Shown one piece after another: positions 12,301 through 21,804 of a DNA stretch of 64,000 nucleotides; position 1 is the first letter of the stretch, and each line of letters starts with the position of its first letter. This stretch comes from Pythium myriotylum (taxonomy: Eukaryota > Oomycota > Peronosporomycetes > Pythiales > Pythiaceae). The notes below the pieces were generated by a model, which did no database searches, was not told where the DNA came from, and saw only the letters and a list, made by a program, of their open reading frames with translations. The position numbers were made by a program, and so were the translations under genes. The stretch is taken from the NCBI GenBank assembly GCA_023091665.1, contig JALJCQ010000017.1:248001-312000 (forward strand). Reading direction: 5' to 3'.

Positions 12301-13358
12301 ACAAGGAGGTTGGTCACGCGCAGGTAGTCGTACTGCCGCAGCAATTGCACTTCACGTGCTCGCACCTCAGCCAGGCGTGCAGCGATTGACTCTTCCCACA
12401 CGTACATCTTGACGACGCGGATGCCTTGCAACACTTCGTTGGTGACCTTGACTCGCTCGCCGGCGATCTCGAGGATTCGGCGGCGAGTCCGACCAATCCT
12501 CCGTGAGTTCTTGAGCGCGTAGACCAGGATAGAGCACAAGCTGACAGCTGCCACCACGGCAACCAGGACACTCGTGAGAAACCCCATGATGATGCAGGTT
12601 GTAAACACCACGAGTGGCGAGATGACGGCCCACGAGCCGCTCGAGTAAGCCTCAAAAAGTCGGTCGCTGTCAACGCCCGCGAGCGTGATGATCTCCCCAC
12701 TATTCATGCCAAGTCTTGCGGTCGAGGATAGTCTGAGCAGTTTCTGGTAGACGCTGTTGATGACGATCATACGAGCGTTGATGCCCGACCTTGCGGTCAG
12801 GTATGTGCCGAAGTCTAGCGACTGCACTGCGACGAACGCCGAGACTGTCAACAGTGCGGCGAGCACGTATGGAGACGAGACGCCAAACATGTTGTCCTCG
12901 CCACGCAAGTTCTGCAGCAATGCCTTGATCACGAGGGGCTGCGTCAAGTTGGCGGCCGAACTGATGATCAGAAGCACGATCGCGACACCCATCTTGTCCT
13001 TTGTCGAGTTCCACATGCCTCGGAAGATCGGCGGTGGCACAGAGGGGTCGCTATTTTGTTTGTAGTGGCGAGCGACACCATCTTGGTAGTGGCTATCGAA
13101 GCGTTCCTGCAGCACAGCCGCCTTGTCTCGTCGTGGCAGCTCCCAGACGTCATCTTCTTCGAGAGTTTTCTTGTAGCCACGAGCGATCGACGAGTTGACC
13201 CACCACAGAGTGAACTGCGAGAGCCAACCCACACGGTCGAGAGGGCTCGTAAGATCTTCTCGCCAACGATCCTCGGACTTTGGCTCTTCAGTGGGTGACG
13301 GAAGAGCAGCGTAAAAGTCGCCTGGGTCATTCCCTTCCTTCTTGGCTTTGGAGACCAT
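9330..13358 (-). CDS. ABCC/MRP-type ABC transporter
   Basis: This is a full-length transporter of 1342 residues from ATG at 13356-13358 (MVSKAKKEG). An upstream in-frame extension of 41 codons looks like leader and was not used. The order is short N-terminus, TMD1 (about 115-410), NBD1, TMD2 (about 780-1060), NBD2, with no extra N-terminal TMD0. NBD1 has Walker A GAVGSGKSS (484-492), signature LSGGQ (574-578) and Walker B LVVLDD, where the catalytic Glu is Asp, as is usual for ABCC. NBD2 has GRTGSGKST (1138-1146), LSVGQ (1241-1245) and VVLDEATASVD. The family exports conjugated organic anions and drugs across plasma or vacuolar membranes. The frame is intact with no intron evident. It is convergent with the neighbouring ABCB pseudogene and belongs to a different subfamily. 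Confidence 0.93.
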   Translation of the reverse strand: MVSKAKKEGNDPGDFYAALPSPTEEPKSEDRWREDLTSPLDRVGWLSQFTLWWVNSSIARGYKKTLEEDDVWELPRRDKAAVLQERFDSHYQDGVARHYKQNSDPSVPPPIFRGMWNSTKDKMGVAIVLLIISSAANLTQPLVIKALLQNLRGEDNMFGVSSPYVLAALLTVSAFVAVQSLDFGTYLTARSGINARMIVINSVYQKLLRLSSTARLGMNSGEIITLAGVDSDRLFEAYSSGSWAVISPLVVFTTCIIMGFLTSVLVAVVAAVSLCSILVYALKNSRRIGRTRRRILEIAGERVKVTNEVLQGIRVVKMYVWEESIAARLAEVRAREVQLLRQYDYLRVTNLLVLMYAQSFLTAICFIVYVYEGNTLNVPTSFAFLALVNACGRPLGMFSNAVVYSSEGWASLQRVAKFLAADEVKLVDGSADMKPVVDGEPIVAIREANFTWRAGATLVESTLRPTLRSINLCISPGSLTVIVGAVGSGKSSFVSAMLGEMEQLSGSRVVRGAVAYASQQPWIQHDSVRGNILFGAPFDSDLYDRVISACQLRADLSILDHGDLTEIGERGINLSGGQKARVSLARTMYRHDADLVVLDDPLSALDVHVANAVFFECVQGLAASKTRVLVLNAHYHLLKHADRVIVMSNGEIVADGPYDEVLTHFTFLEDQAHEKAIAADLEKTKLKRNGDDAVGDSDLLDDRATKITSLLDTDLSEAVERTSVLTANSQVSRGSRRTHSNVTAAAQSEDKGSKTMILTEDRAVGAVTWRTYVSFLEISGFNGIALLVILLVVFAVGQSGLVAADYYVKYWSNGSLDQYSQKTLAWIYIGVACGAVVLGIMRSALFVEICLKLAKIVHAKFFSKVLYAPINTIFDVTPIGRVLNRFSRDLDQIDNPLPYYTLQYLIYAAIVLSVLVVCAVTAPTTLILYGPLLYASSIVQKYYLASSRELKRLDGVTRTPFLNLISETINGIESIRSFRMTAQFASKCRELLDHNAKFYFMFQTTTKWFSMRLDWFVACVVAIVAFTCVASRNSIGPASAGIALTYAVQLTMYFQRLMTLGSQTENVMTSFERLAHYDTLDQEGASKLAAISPVPSSWPSKGTIEFDGVFLRYREGLDFVLRGVTFRVHEGESIGVCGRTGSGKSTLMNALFRTVEAAQGVVRIDGVDITTVPLHQLRARLTIIPQDPVLFSGTLRDNLDPFHQKSDEELFTALKRVHLLEDVRRWGQGLSYEVAEKGENLSVGQRQLICIARALLRESRIVVLDEATASVDQELDRQIQVAVKECFRGRTALTIAHRLETIADSDRILVMEQGRVAEFDTPAALLAKPNGIFASLIKSTQH

Positions 13359-14060
13359 AGTTACTGTTGTGTGACTTGGCCTGAGCAAGATGGGAAATGA
13401 TGCCAAAGGCCAACCAAGGCGACCATGGGTGCTTGCACGGAAAAGGTCCAGCGAAGGAGATGACGCGGATAACCTGCTCACGAGATCAGAGATGACGCAA
13501 CTGATCCCAACCAGAAGTGAGGCGGATCAGGTCTGAGCGGACCGTCCACGATCGTTGTCACCCCTCGGAGACCACCAGAATAAGTTATCATCCCCATGAA
13601 AGACACACGGCACCGTCGTCCGTACCTTCGCACTGTCTTCCTCTCGTGTTGATTCGTTTGCTGCGTCCCCTAGCTCTAATGGAGCAAATAAATGAATGCA
13701 ATTCTCGTACAGTGGATCACCTGTTTGCGTGTTCGATGGTATGCTTTCCACACGGACATTGCGATCGTGTCTTCCCCGGAAGCACACGCAAAGTCCAATT
13801 CGTCTGGCTTGAAAGATGTGCGATTGCACAAAATGAGCCAGGCGGTTGTAATCTCCGAACCAATTTGGTGTGGTCCACACTTTTCGATTCACCATACTTG
13901 CGTTTTTGGACGGAGACACGAAATCGATCGAGGCCACTTCCATCTGACGAACAGAACATGCAAAACCAATCTCTCGGTCCTTGGTGTTCCAACTTCTCTC
14001 GCTCCCAAACAGCTTGCAATGGGGGACATATCCAGCACCGGTATCATACCAGCACCATAC
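13359..14060. other. Upstream region of the ABCC gene; no recognised gene
   Basis: About 700 bp between the ABCC start and the left arm of the palindrome. A minus-strand open frame of 194 codons covers 13527-14111, but it matches no family I recognise and runs into the duplicated arm. It should hold the ABCC promoter. Confidence 0.4.
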
Positions 14061-14205
14061 CAATCGTAATCTGTGTACCCATTCGAAGTGTTTACAAACG
14101 CACCCAACCAAATCCAGCGACTCTTGTCGCGCAAATGAAGAGTCTCCACTCTCGCCCCAGTCTCCGATTTCCTCTCAAACCACGAAGCCCGTCTCGCCAA
14201 CGACC

Positions 14206-14700
14206 ATGTCCTCGCTCGAGACCTCGATCCCGCTACTCGCGACCACGACCGCCGGGCTCTTCACCGGCAGCGCGCTCTACATCTCGGTCGTCCAGCACCC
14301 GGCGCTCTTCGAGACCGCAGCCACCACGGCCTTCCGCGTCGCCTACTTCAAGCCGATGCTCGCCCGTGCGGCACCAATGCAAGGATCGCTCACGCTGATC
14401 AGCGGTGCCGCCGCCATCGCGACCGGTCTCATGCAGCGTCAACAGCAACCGACAGCCTCGACCGTCTGGCTCGCGGCCGGAGTCGCCATGGTCGCGATCT
14501 TCCCGTTCACGTTCGCGACGATCATCCCAATCAACAAGAAGCTGACGAGCGATGCGTTTGTGGCCAAGCAGAGCGAGGCGACGCTGGTGGAGCTGCTGCG
14601 TCGCTGGGGCAAGCTCCACGGCGTGCGCACGGCCGCGAGTCTGCTCGCGTTTGGCGGCATGGTCACGGCGATCTCGCCTTCGTCGGTGTCACAGTCGTAG
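14206..14700 (+). CDS. DUF1772 (anthrone-oxygenase-like) membrane protein, copy 1
   Basis: 164 residues from ATG 14206 (MSSLETS). The open frame extends further upstream but that part is Ser/Pro-rich leader. There are four hydrophobic segments at about 8-28, 57-77, 86-108 and 142-160. The DUF1772 hallmarks are present: an N-terminal GLFTGSALYISVVQHPA segment, a central FKPML and a C-terminal W-x-K-x-H-x-x-R motif (WGKLHGVRT). Fungal relatives include anthrone oxygenases, but most members are uncharacterised, so the enzymatic role is only suggested. It is convergent with the dehydrogenase downstream, and an identical copy lies at 23261-23755. Confidence 0.8.
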   Translation: MSSLETSIPLLATTTAGLFTGSALYISVVQHPALFETAATTAFRVAYFKPMLARAAPMQGSLTLISGAAAIATGLMQRQQQPTASTVWLAAGVAMVAIFPFTFATIIPINKKLTSDAFVAKQSEATLVELLRRWGKLHGVRTAASLLAFGGMVTAISPSSVSQS

Positions 14701-15106
14701 TAGGGTACTTCAAGTGCGATCTGACGGTAGTGAGTGAGAGGACGTGTAAGCCGTGCAGAGGTGTCCTGGAGATGCCGGTTCGACCCACCTCGCTGGATTC
14801 CCGTCGCTCACAGAGTCGTCCCAGAGTACAAATCCTACATGCTAGTTTCAAAGTGTACATTGGACTCTTTGGTTGCCTCGTTTGTACTGTCAGCTCTTGA
14901 TGAGGAACTCAAAGAGCCTGAGAGTGTGAGCCACGAATTAGAATGAAGTGGTGTGGTCATACGAGCGTCATAGCATCGGAGGAACAAGAGCTAACGATCT
15001 CATCTACGTCGTTGAATTGTTTTATCGGTCTCTCTTCGCTGTCCGATTCTCGCGCACACAGCATCTAGACGAAGACGCTGTCCACGCTGACCACTACCGA
15101 ACTCCG

Positions 15107-16156
15107 CTAGTTCTCCAACACGACGCGGAAGCGGGGCTTGCCCTCGTCCACCAGCGCGATGCCCTTGTTCGCTTCGCTCATCGGCAGCTTCTCGATCACC
15201 GGGAACACTTTCTTGGCCGCCGCCAGCTTGAGCATGTCCTTGGTATCGTCGATGCCACCGATGACGCTCGAGACGACAAACACCTTGCTCAACATGAGCA
15301 CGAACGGCGTGAACGAGAACTTCTCGTCTGGCACAGCGAGCAAGACCAGCTTGCCGCCACGCTTGATGCAGGTGAGGTAGGTGTCGTACGACTGGCCCTT
15401 GGCGTCTGCCGTGACGAGCAGCACGTCGACTGACTGTGCGGCCTTGGCGACCTGCGCCGCGTCGCTAAGCACAACGAAGTTGGCGGCGCCGAGCGCACGA
15501 GCTTCCTGTTCCTTCCTGGGCGAGTGCGAGAACGCGACGGGCGTGGCGTCGAGCGCCTTGATGAACTGGAGCGCCAGATGGCCCAGACCGCCAATCCCCA
15601 CGACGCCAACGCGCATGCCCGGCGTCACGTACTCTTTGAGCGGCGTGTACACGGTGACGCCAGCGCACAACAAGGGCGCCGCGACGTCCGACGGGATCTC
15701 GTCCGGGATCTTGAACGCGTAGTTGGCGTCCACGCGCACGTAGTCCGCGTACCCGCCGTACGACTTCTCGCCGTCGGCGTAGGTGAAGTTGTACGTCATG
15801 ACGGCCTTGGGGCAGCGCGGGTCATCGCCCGTCGCGCAAGACGAGCACGTCGCTTTGTCCTGGCACGAGAACACCATGGCGCCGACGCCGACGCGGTCGC
15901 CGATGCGGAGGTCGGTGACGTGTGGACCCGCAGCCGTGACCGTGCCGACGATCTCGTGGCCTGGCACGACGGGCCAGTTCGCAGGTCCCCAGCCTCCCGT
16001 GATGGTGTGGAGATCCGAGCCGCAAATGCCGCAGTGCGAGATGGCGACCTCGACGTCGTTCGCGCCGAGCCGACGCGAGACGTACTCGAAGGGCTTGACG
16101 GTGAGGCCTGGTTCGTAGGCGGCGAGGGCCTTGATGGTGCGGCGATCGGCGGACAT
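15107..16156 (-). CDS. Zinc-dependent alcohol dehydrogenase (cinnamyl-alcohol-dehydrogenase/YahK type), copy 1
   Basis: 349 residues from ATG 16154-16156 (MSADRRTIK). The catalytic zinc site has CGICGSDLH and GHEIVGTV. The structural zinc lobe has SCQDKATCSSC and CPKAVMTYN, with GGYADYVRV following. The Rossmann NAD(P) motif is GVVGIGGLGHLALQ. The sequence fits NADP-dependent medium-chain dehydrogenases that reduce aldehydes to alcohols in the cytosol. The frame stays open 51 codons upstream to an ATG at 16307-16309, giving a Ser/Thr/Lys/Arg-rich presequence. That could be a targeting peptide or simply leader DNA. An identical copy lies in the other arm. Confidence 0.92.
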   Translation of the reverse strand: MSADRRTIKALAAYEPGLTVKPFEYVSRRLGANDVEVAISHCGICGSDLHTITGGWGPANWPVVPGHEIVGTVTAAGPHVTDLRIGDRVGVGAMVFSCQDKATCSSCATGDDPRCPKAVMTYNFTYADGEKSYGGYADYVRVDANYAFKIPDEIPSDVAAPLLCAGVTVYTPLKEYVTPGMRVGVVGIGGLGHLALQFIKALDATPVAFSHSPRKEQEARALGAANFVVLSDAAQVAKAAQSVDVLLVTADAKGQSYDTYLTCIKRGGKLVLLAVPDEKFSFTPFVLMLSKVFVVSSVIGGIDDTKDMLKLAAAKKVFPVIEKLPMSEANKGIALVDEGKPRFRVVLEN

Positions 16157-16601
16157 GGCTCTTGGTATTGGTGAGGGTGGAGGGTGGTGGTTGCTTGGGA
16201 AGGTTGGTTGCTGTGAGGCTTTTGAGGTACTGTTGGTAAAACCGAAACTGAATGCTCTCGGGCGTAGGTCGATCGTGGCAATGAGAGACTTCGACGTCTT
16301 CTTCGTCAAGTGAGGTGTGGCGGAGAGGGGGGGGGGGGCGGGAGTTGAATCGAGACGACTTTTTTTTTATCGTCTCGTCTTGATTCGCCTGCGAGGATCG
16401 AAGTTGCTACACCGTAATCCTCGGGCGTTGAGGAGACAATCTGAACACTGGAAGTGACGACCCCCTAAAGAAGATCAATAGTCGATTCGCAACGATGACG
16501 CTCGTGTGATGTCGCTCCAGCAACGTGATACGTCCCGATTAGCCAGAGCCCTCGATAACATGATAGTGGTGCTAGATGGGTTTGAAACGGGTATTAATAT
16601 A

Positions 16602-16645
16602 CTAGAGACCATCACCCAGGCGCTGGTAGGGGGCTCGCCCATTGG
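16602..16645 (-). mobile_element. Candidate Helitron 3' terminus
   Basis: Read on the minus strand the end is CTAG followed by host T (insertion between A and T). It is preceded by about 8 nt and then a hairpin ACCAGCGCCTGGGT (stem CCAG/CTGG), with a second small GC hairpin GGGCGAGCCC just upstream. A hairpin about 10 nt before CTRR is the Helitron 3' signature, and a Pif1-type helicase lies upstream on the same strand. The 5' TC end was not located. Confidence 0.35.
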
Positions 16646-16791
16646 TTTTTGTTGAGTACACCCCCTTTTGAAATTATTGCGGTTGGCGTTTTTGTGACAT
16701 CGTGAGGCTTGAGTGACAGATGTAACGCAAATCAGTAGTTCAACATGAAATGGGACACGAGACTCGAACGTCAGAGAAAAAAAACAAAATG

Positions 16792-17151
16792 CCCAAGCGG
16801 TTTTCAATCGCGGAGAAGAAGCGCTACTTGCGGGAGTACCAGCAAAATTTGCGGGGAGAGACAAAATCCCAGTTCTGTTCTCGTCATGAACTTGGCATGT
16901 CAATATTCTCTAAGTGGCTGTCCAGCATGGACGATATCATGTCCACGCCCGATTCTCGAAGTAATCGAGATATTAATGCAGCAAGCCAGCATGGAAAGCA
17001 GCGTATTCGCGCACAGATTTTAGCTGCGGTGGCTCGTGACGAATCAGTTGGCGTGACCGACGTGATGCGATGGGCTGAGCAGCTGTCTCCGCAGATATTT
17101 GATAGTGTACGAAACTACAGTGGTCGCTACATGTTGACGAATGCGCGATAA
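16792..17151 (+). pseudogene. Fragment of a DDE transposase N-terminal helix-turn-helix
   Basis: From the internal Met (MPKRFSIAEKKRYL) about 119 residues are open. The sequence resembles the psq/CENP-B-type DNA-binding start of Tc1/pogo-like transposases, with RFSIAEKKRYLREYQ then a cysteine and FSKWL. A second helical region (VTDVMRWAEQLSP) follows. No DDE core is present. Its last 108 bases overlap the helicase ORF on the other strand. It is either a captured gene fragment inside a Helitron-like element or a dead insertion. Confidence 0.4.
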
Positions 17152-18860
17152 TCCAACGTAAGCAAAGGATGAACTTGGAATTCCTGTTGGATCAAATTGA
17201 AGTGTGGAACAAGTGAGTCCCTGGACTTTGTGGATTGTCATTGCGTATGCGAGTCGGAGAGGAAGCCCTGTCCTGCGCGTCCGCAAGCCCGTATCTCGAG
17301 AAAGCCACGTAATACTCTCTGGGATGACTGGCACGATATTCGGTTTGTTTGGGAAGAAAGAGGGTCCGATGTACTTGTCAATAATTTCGACTAGCACAAT
17401 TGGAATCGATGAACCAGGCTTGACCATGAAATCGTACACACGTGCGTTCGTTCCGTTGCATAATCCTGCTGATTGCTCGAGGTTTTTTGTGAGAGTCACA
17501 GGAGCCCCGACAGCAAGTCGAATAGATGGTCGGATCACTTTGTCGCGATCGCGGTTTGGTGATCTCGCTACTTCCAGTAAATGCAGCTTTGCTGCGTTCA
17601 AAGTTTGCGGATCCTCAGCAGGACTTCGCGTTGATTCAACTTGATGGACCGACAGTATATCAATAGTTGCGAGCCCTTGTCGTTGAAGGCACAACTCGTT
17701 CGCGCGGTCAACATCCTCATTTTTGTACGCAATGAATTTTGTTGTTGGCGTCACCTGTATCTCAGCCGCATGCCTTGAGTTGAATAAGTTGACATCTTCT
17801 TTGGTTTCTTCCATTCGCCTTAAGCATGACAACGCGGCATACCACTCTGGGTCCTCCGATCCGCGGTTCTGGGAGATCAAATTGCAAACACAGTGTATGT
17901 TTTGCCATAAAATACGACCTTGCCTTTGGTTATAGTTCGTCAGTTGGTCCAGTGGAGTGAACAACGCGGCTGGACTGACCGGGCTGAGTTGTCCAAGGTC
18001 TCCTGCGAATATAATATCACGACCACCAAAGGGAATATCTCGACATGACGGCCAGATTTCTCTCATCCTTTGGTCTATCCAATATAGCATTGCGCAAGAG
18101 ATCACACTGTACTCGTCCAGGATCACCATGTGGACCGAACGGTACCGATCTTGAAGCGTCTTCAATTTCGATGCTCCCCGTGTCGTTTGAGATAAGCCTT
18201 CATATGGCTTTTCGTACCCTCTGCCTGACAGATCAGGTAAAGCAAACGCCGAGCAAACTGTAGTGCCCTTGATGTTAAATGCTGCAGTGCCGTGGTGGGC
18301 TGTGAGCAATACGCGGCGAGAATTTCTTGTCTTTACGTGGCCATCCCCAAACACGTGATGAATGTCTTTCACCACACGGTTGATCAGCCAGCTTTTTCCA
18401 CATCCGCCCTCACCGTTCAATATCATTCTCATTGGTTGGCAGGCTATACCACTCTGCCGCGCATGTTTTCTTGATCGACTTTGCTGCATGCACAACGCAA
18501 ACGCATTCCACTGATCGGAAGTCATGTTGTTCTCCGTCAGCGAAATGGGGTAAAGGTACTGCTTGCGCGATTTTGTGCACGAACGGTCTGTCATCGCTTG
18601 GCTGCGTCTACGCTGAATGAATGTTTTCACCTCATTTGAGACGAAAGATTCAGCTCTTTTGATTTCATCAAGTGGGTATGTTGAAGCAGGAAGAGCCATT
18701 GCTTGATCGGGACTCGTGTGAGAACTAAAAAATACATCGTCTTTTCCACGGGTTAGCTCCCATTCGTTTCGCGGCAAACGAATGCCACAGTCGCTTGCAG
18801 ACTCGGATAGCAATTGTAGCTGCATTTCTCGCTCCGCTGCAATCTCGGTGGAGCTATTGA
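17044..18860 (-). CDS. Pif1/RecD2-type helicase of Helitron-like origin
   Basis: The minus-strand frame extends to 19200, but its first roughly 110 codons lie opposite a better supported zinc-finger ORF, so the convincing part begins near 18860. Motifs in order are Walker A GEGGCGKSWLI (about 18420), TAHHGTAAFNIKG (motif Ia), VILDEYSVI (Walker B/II), FAGDLGQLSPV (III), then KIVT-type late motifs ending with AYAMTIHKVQGLT and FAYVGLSRIR (V/VI). These are classic Pif1 superfamily 1B motifs. No Rep/HUH nuclease is seen nearby, so this is either the helicase end of a Helitron or an orphan Pif1 copy. The frame is intact to TGA/TAA at 17044. Confidence 0.7.
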
Positions 18861-18924
18861 CAGCACGAGAGGAATTTCGGAATTTCTCGTACACACCCAC
18901 TTTTTTCTCGTCGGTATTTGGTAG

Positions 18925-19191
18925 ATCATTGCCCCAGCCAACTCGACATATGCGGTTGCTTACGATGTCTTTCGGTGCCCGTGGTGCCAAAATCCGTTCA
19001 AGACTCCCCACCACGTGACTATGCATAAGCAGCGCTGCAAGCAGAACCCAGACCAAGACAAAGTATGTCGCTTCCATGAGGCTGACCGGCGTCGCAGTCG
19101 AATTGATGTGAATTGCGCGATTTGCGGACAGCATTTTGAAGTTCGCAGTACCTACAGCAAGCACATGAAGGCTCACAGAGATTCGAAGTAG
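18925..19191 (+). CDS. Short multi-zinc-finger ORF, opposite strand to the helicase leader
   Basis: An 89-codon stop-free stretch on the plus strand ends at TAG 19189-19191; the only ATG is at 19021 (56 residues). It reads two textbook zinc fingers. The first is CPWC-x12-H-x3-C (18976-19038) and the last is CAIC-x12-H-x3-H (about 19114-19176), with a further Cys/His cluster between. The upstream half lacks a Met, so this is probably a 3' exon or a truncated gene. Perfect finger spacing on this strand argues that the minus-strand reading over the same bases is the shadow. No family assigned. Confidence 0.5.
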   Translation: MIAPANSTYAVAYDVFRCPWCQNPFKTPHHVTMHKQRCKQNPDQDKVCRFHEADRRRSRIDVNCAICGQHFEVRSTYSKHMKAHRDSK

Positions 19192-19200
19192 GGTGATCAA

Positions 19201-21524
19201 CTAGTGGCGCTTTCCATTTTTGTTATTCTGCACTTCTGTACGCTTTCCTCTCGTGATGTTCTACTTAACCTTCATTCTCGCATCTATCGCTTCTACGCCA
19301 ACGTGCACCCTCCTTCCTCTACATTCAAACCTACATCACAAGAGATCAGTAGCTGCAGAAAACCTTTGACTTCAATAGCACTCATGCTTTCACTCATACC
19401 GCCACTCATATGCATGTTCTATTTTAGGACAGACCCACGCCGAGCGGTGCAATTGACGATATCTCACATCCCGTCTCCCAACATATACCGTAATTGTGAC
19501 ACACATAACCAAGCAAAAGGCCCTCTCAGCATACCTACCCTACCCTATACCTAATCAAACAGCCAATCACCTGGTCTAATTCTTCTGATACCTAATCAGC
19601 GTTCTTCTCCCAGATTGCTATGACTTTAGTGACTCAGTGCATTTGTTGCAGCGTATATATTTACAAACCTCCTCTTCTTACCGACCAAAGTCTCTGTAAT
19701 AGGAAGCTGAGAGGGACAGACAAAATTCCTGCACACTCAAGAACCGTTTTTTGCCTCGATTTTGTGAATCTGACTTCTCGCAAACTCACAAAGGTCAGCG
19801 CCTCTCTCCCTTAAACTCTTTTAGCTCGGTCACACTAAACCCAAGTTAATTTATTACATTACGCGAAGTCTTTTTGGTTCCCAGGATAATGGGCTTCGCC
19901 CAATAAATTTATTGCCGGTATCGACTCCTCTAAGGTAATGTGTTATAAGAGTTTGGCGTAACGCATACACCTTCATTCTCGCCCACAGTGCAGCGAATGT
20001 GAGCCCAAATCAGTCTCGACAAGATCAACAAACAGACAAATTGATTCGCCTCTGCTCGGATGGATCATCATGTGGCTTGGAGCCCTGCAACTATTCGACG
20101 GGTGCGATACGCTTCGCATAACGCTACGATTTTAGGGTGCAACGACTCGATCCTGATGGCCTTGTCGGTGCTCGTGCTCGTTAAGAGCAACTCAAAGCGC
20201 GTCTTCTTCGATCGGTCTCGCTAGTGGCGCCACGAGCGAGTGAAAAGATAAAGAATGCGATATCACGCACGTGAGTCTTGGAGTATATGCTGAAGAAGCA
20301 TAGAGGGTGTGCATGCATTTTTAGAGCAGGGTGCTCGCGAATCGTGCGATGATGAACAAAACGTAATACAACGCAGTTGTTCTCGTTATGGCTCGATGGC
20401 GCGCTGGTGCGAGTTGATTGACATTCCAGACACAACCCGTAAGCTCACTCTCCTTCGATTTCAGACGCCGCTTCGCGTCCCGTTGATAAGACTGGGTAAG
20501 AGGTATCCGCGGACACCGCAACATCCTCGTGGACTGTTCTGCTAATAGTAAGATATAGGAGCTTGCGACAAATGTTGAGTGGCAGTAGCGCTCACGGAAC
20601 AATGCTTCTTGTCGTCTCAAGGTCGTGTTGTAAAAATAGGCCGTGCGACCGAAGCCGGTGCATTCATGGCTGGAAACACTGATACAGTGTAGCGGAGGCC
20701 TCTTCCAATTCACCCACGAACAAACTTCGCATCCGGGAGACGTCGCTTGCGTTTTTCACCGATGCTGTCCACGTCGTAGTCGCCATCCCAGAATGGAAAA
20801 CGGAGGGCGACGTCGAAGCGGAGTATCTGCAAGCGGCCAATGGTAACATTTGGAGTACCAAGCCGAGTCGACAAGTCTTGATCGTGTAGTCGTTGACTTC
20901 GCCGCGGTCGAGATTCCGAGAGTTTCGTACTTGGTGAGCCCAACTTGCATGTGTTTGATCGCCCCTCCCACCTACCATAAAATGGCGCCGAAACCTGGTC
21001 TCGCTTCACTCGTGCACCCAGCATGAGATATTTGATGATGAGTACCAACGTTGCCAAGTTGAGGGAGGGAACGCTTGTTACTCTCCCGGCATTGTGACGA
21101 CACGAATCGGACCGTGGGCTCCGAATCTTGACCGCGCCGCGGCCACGGCTCTTCCCGCCGCTCGCACCAGCGATACTGCCTCACAAACGAGCCGTGAGTG
21201 GACACCGACATTAACTAGCAAGCGCCTCAGCTCAAGAGCCTTTGAGGAAGATCTTGGGCAGCTCCGTGTCATTCGGGCGCTCACTCTCACGTCCCGCATA
21301 TTCCCGGGACTACGTGAGGAAATGGGAGAAGAGTTATGTTTTCTGAATGTTTGGATGAAGGACTTCGACTTAGTATGCTATAACAAAATCAAGCCAACTG
21401 TCATATCACGTCACCGCAGCGACATCATTGGAGCGTCATCGCAACGAAAGCAAATCGTCTCGATAAAGGAAGCGGATTGAGGGCATAGCGTCTAGATATG
21501 GTCAGTGCGTGGTAACTCTAAGTT
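19201..21524. other. 2.3-kb region without a recognised gene
   Basis: AT-richer than its surroundings in 19200-20000. It contains a small GC hairpin (GGGCTTCGCCC, about 19889) and an AATAAATTTATT palindrome next to it. A 69-codon plus-strand frame at 20681-20889 ends in stop after a protein-like sequence (SLAFFTDAVHVVVAIPEWK) but has no start codon. Open frames at 21078-21480 on either strand were not recognised. Confidence 0.35.
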
Positions 21525-21804
21525 AGATTGTCTCTTCAACGCCCGAGGATTATGGTGTAGCAACTTCGACCCTCGCAGGCGAATCAAGACGAGACGATAA
21601 AAAACAAATCGTATCGATTCAACTCCCGGCCCCCTCTCCACCACACCTCACTTGACGAAGAAGACGTCGAAGTCTCTCATTGCCACGATCGACCTACGCC
21701 CGAGAGCATTCAGTTTCGGTTTTACCACCAGTACCTCAAAAGCCTCACAGCAACCAACCTTCCCAAGCAACCACCACCCTCCACCCTCACCAATACCAAG
21801 AGCC

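Larger units (their letters stand above)
14061..16442. repeat. Left arm of a 2.4-kb inverted repeat
   Basis: Its reverse complement recurs at 21525-23900. The outer limit is the shared CAATCGTAATCTGTG (from 14061; its partner ends at 23900). The inner limit is AGACAATCT (to 16442; its partner starts at 21525). The 164-residue DUF1772 and 349-residue dehydrogenase products are identical between arms. Visible differences are one base in the dehydrogenase leader (Asn/Thr codon) and a few in the non-coding G-run and poly-T near 16320-16370. Confidence 0.93.
16443..21524. other. 5.1-kb spacer of the palindrome, filled with transposon-derived ORFs
   Basis: Holds a Pif1-type helicase on the minus strand, an opposite-strand zinc-finger ORF, a transposase helix-turn-helix fragment and a candidate Helitron 3' terminus. 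The right 2.3 kb has no recognised gene. None of the ABC, dehydrogenase or membrane families recur here. Confidence 0.6.

Noticed and set aside
14770..14820. Possible tRNA gene (GGTTCGACCC, B-box-like)
   Set aside because: The bases flanking the loop cannot form a T-stem and no A-box lies at the right distance.
15524..16174. 216-codon plus-strand ORF (and its copy at 21787-22437)
   Set aside because: Antisense of the zinc dehydrogenase.
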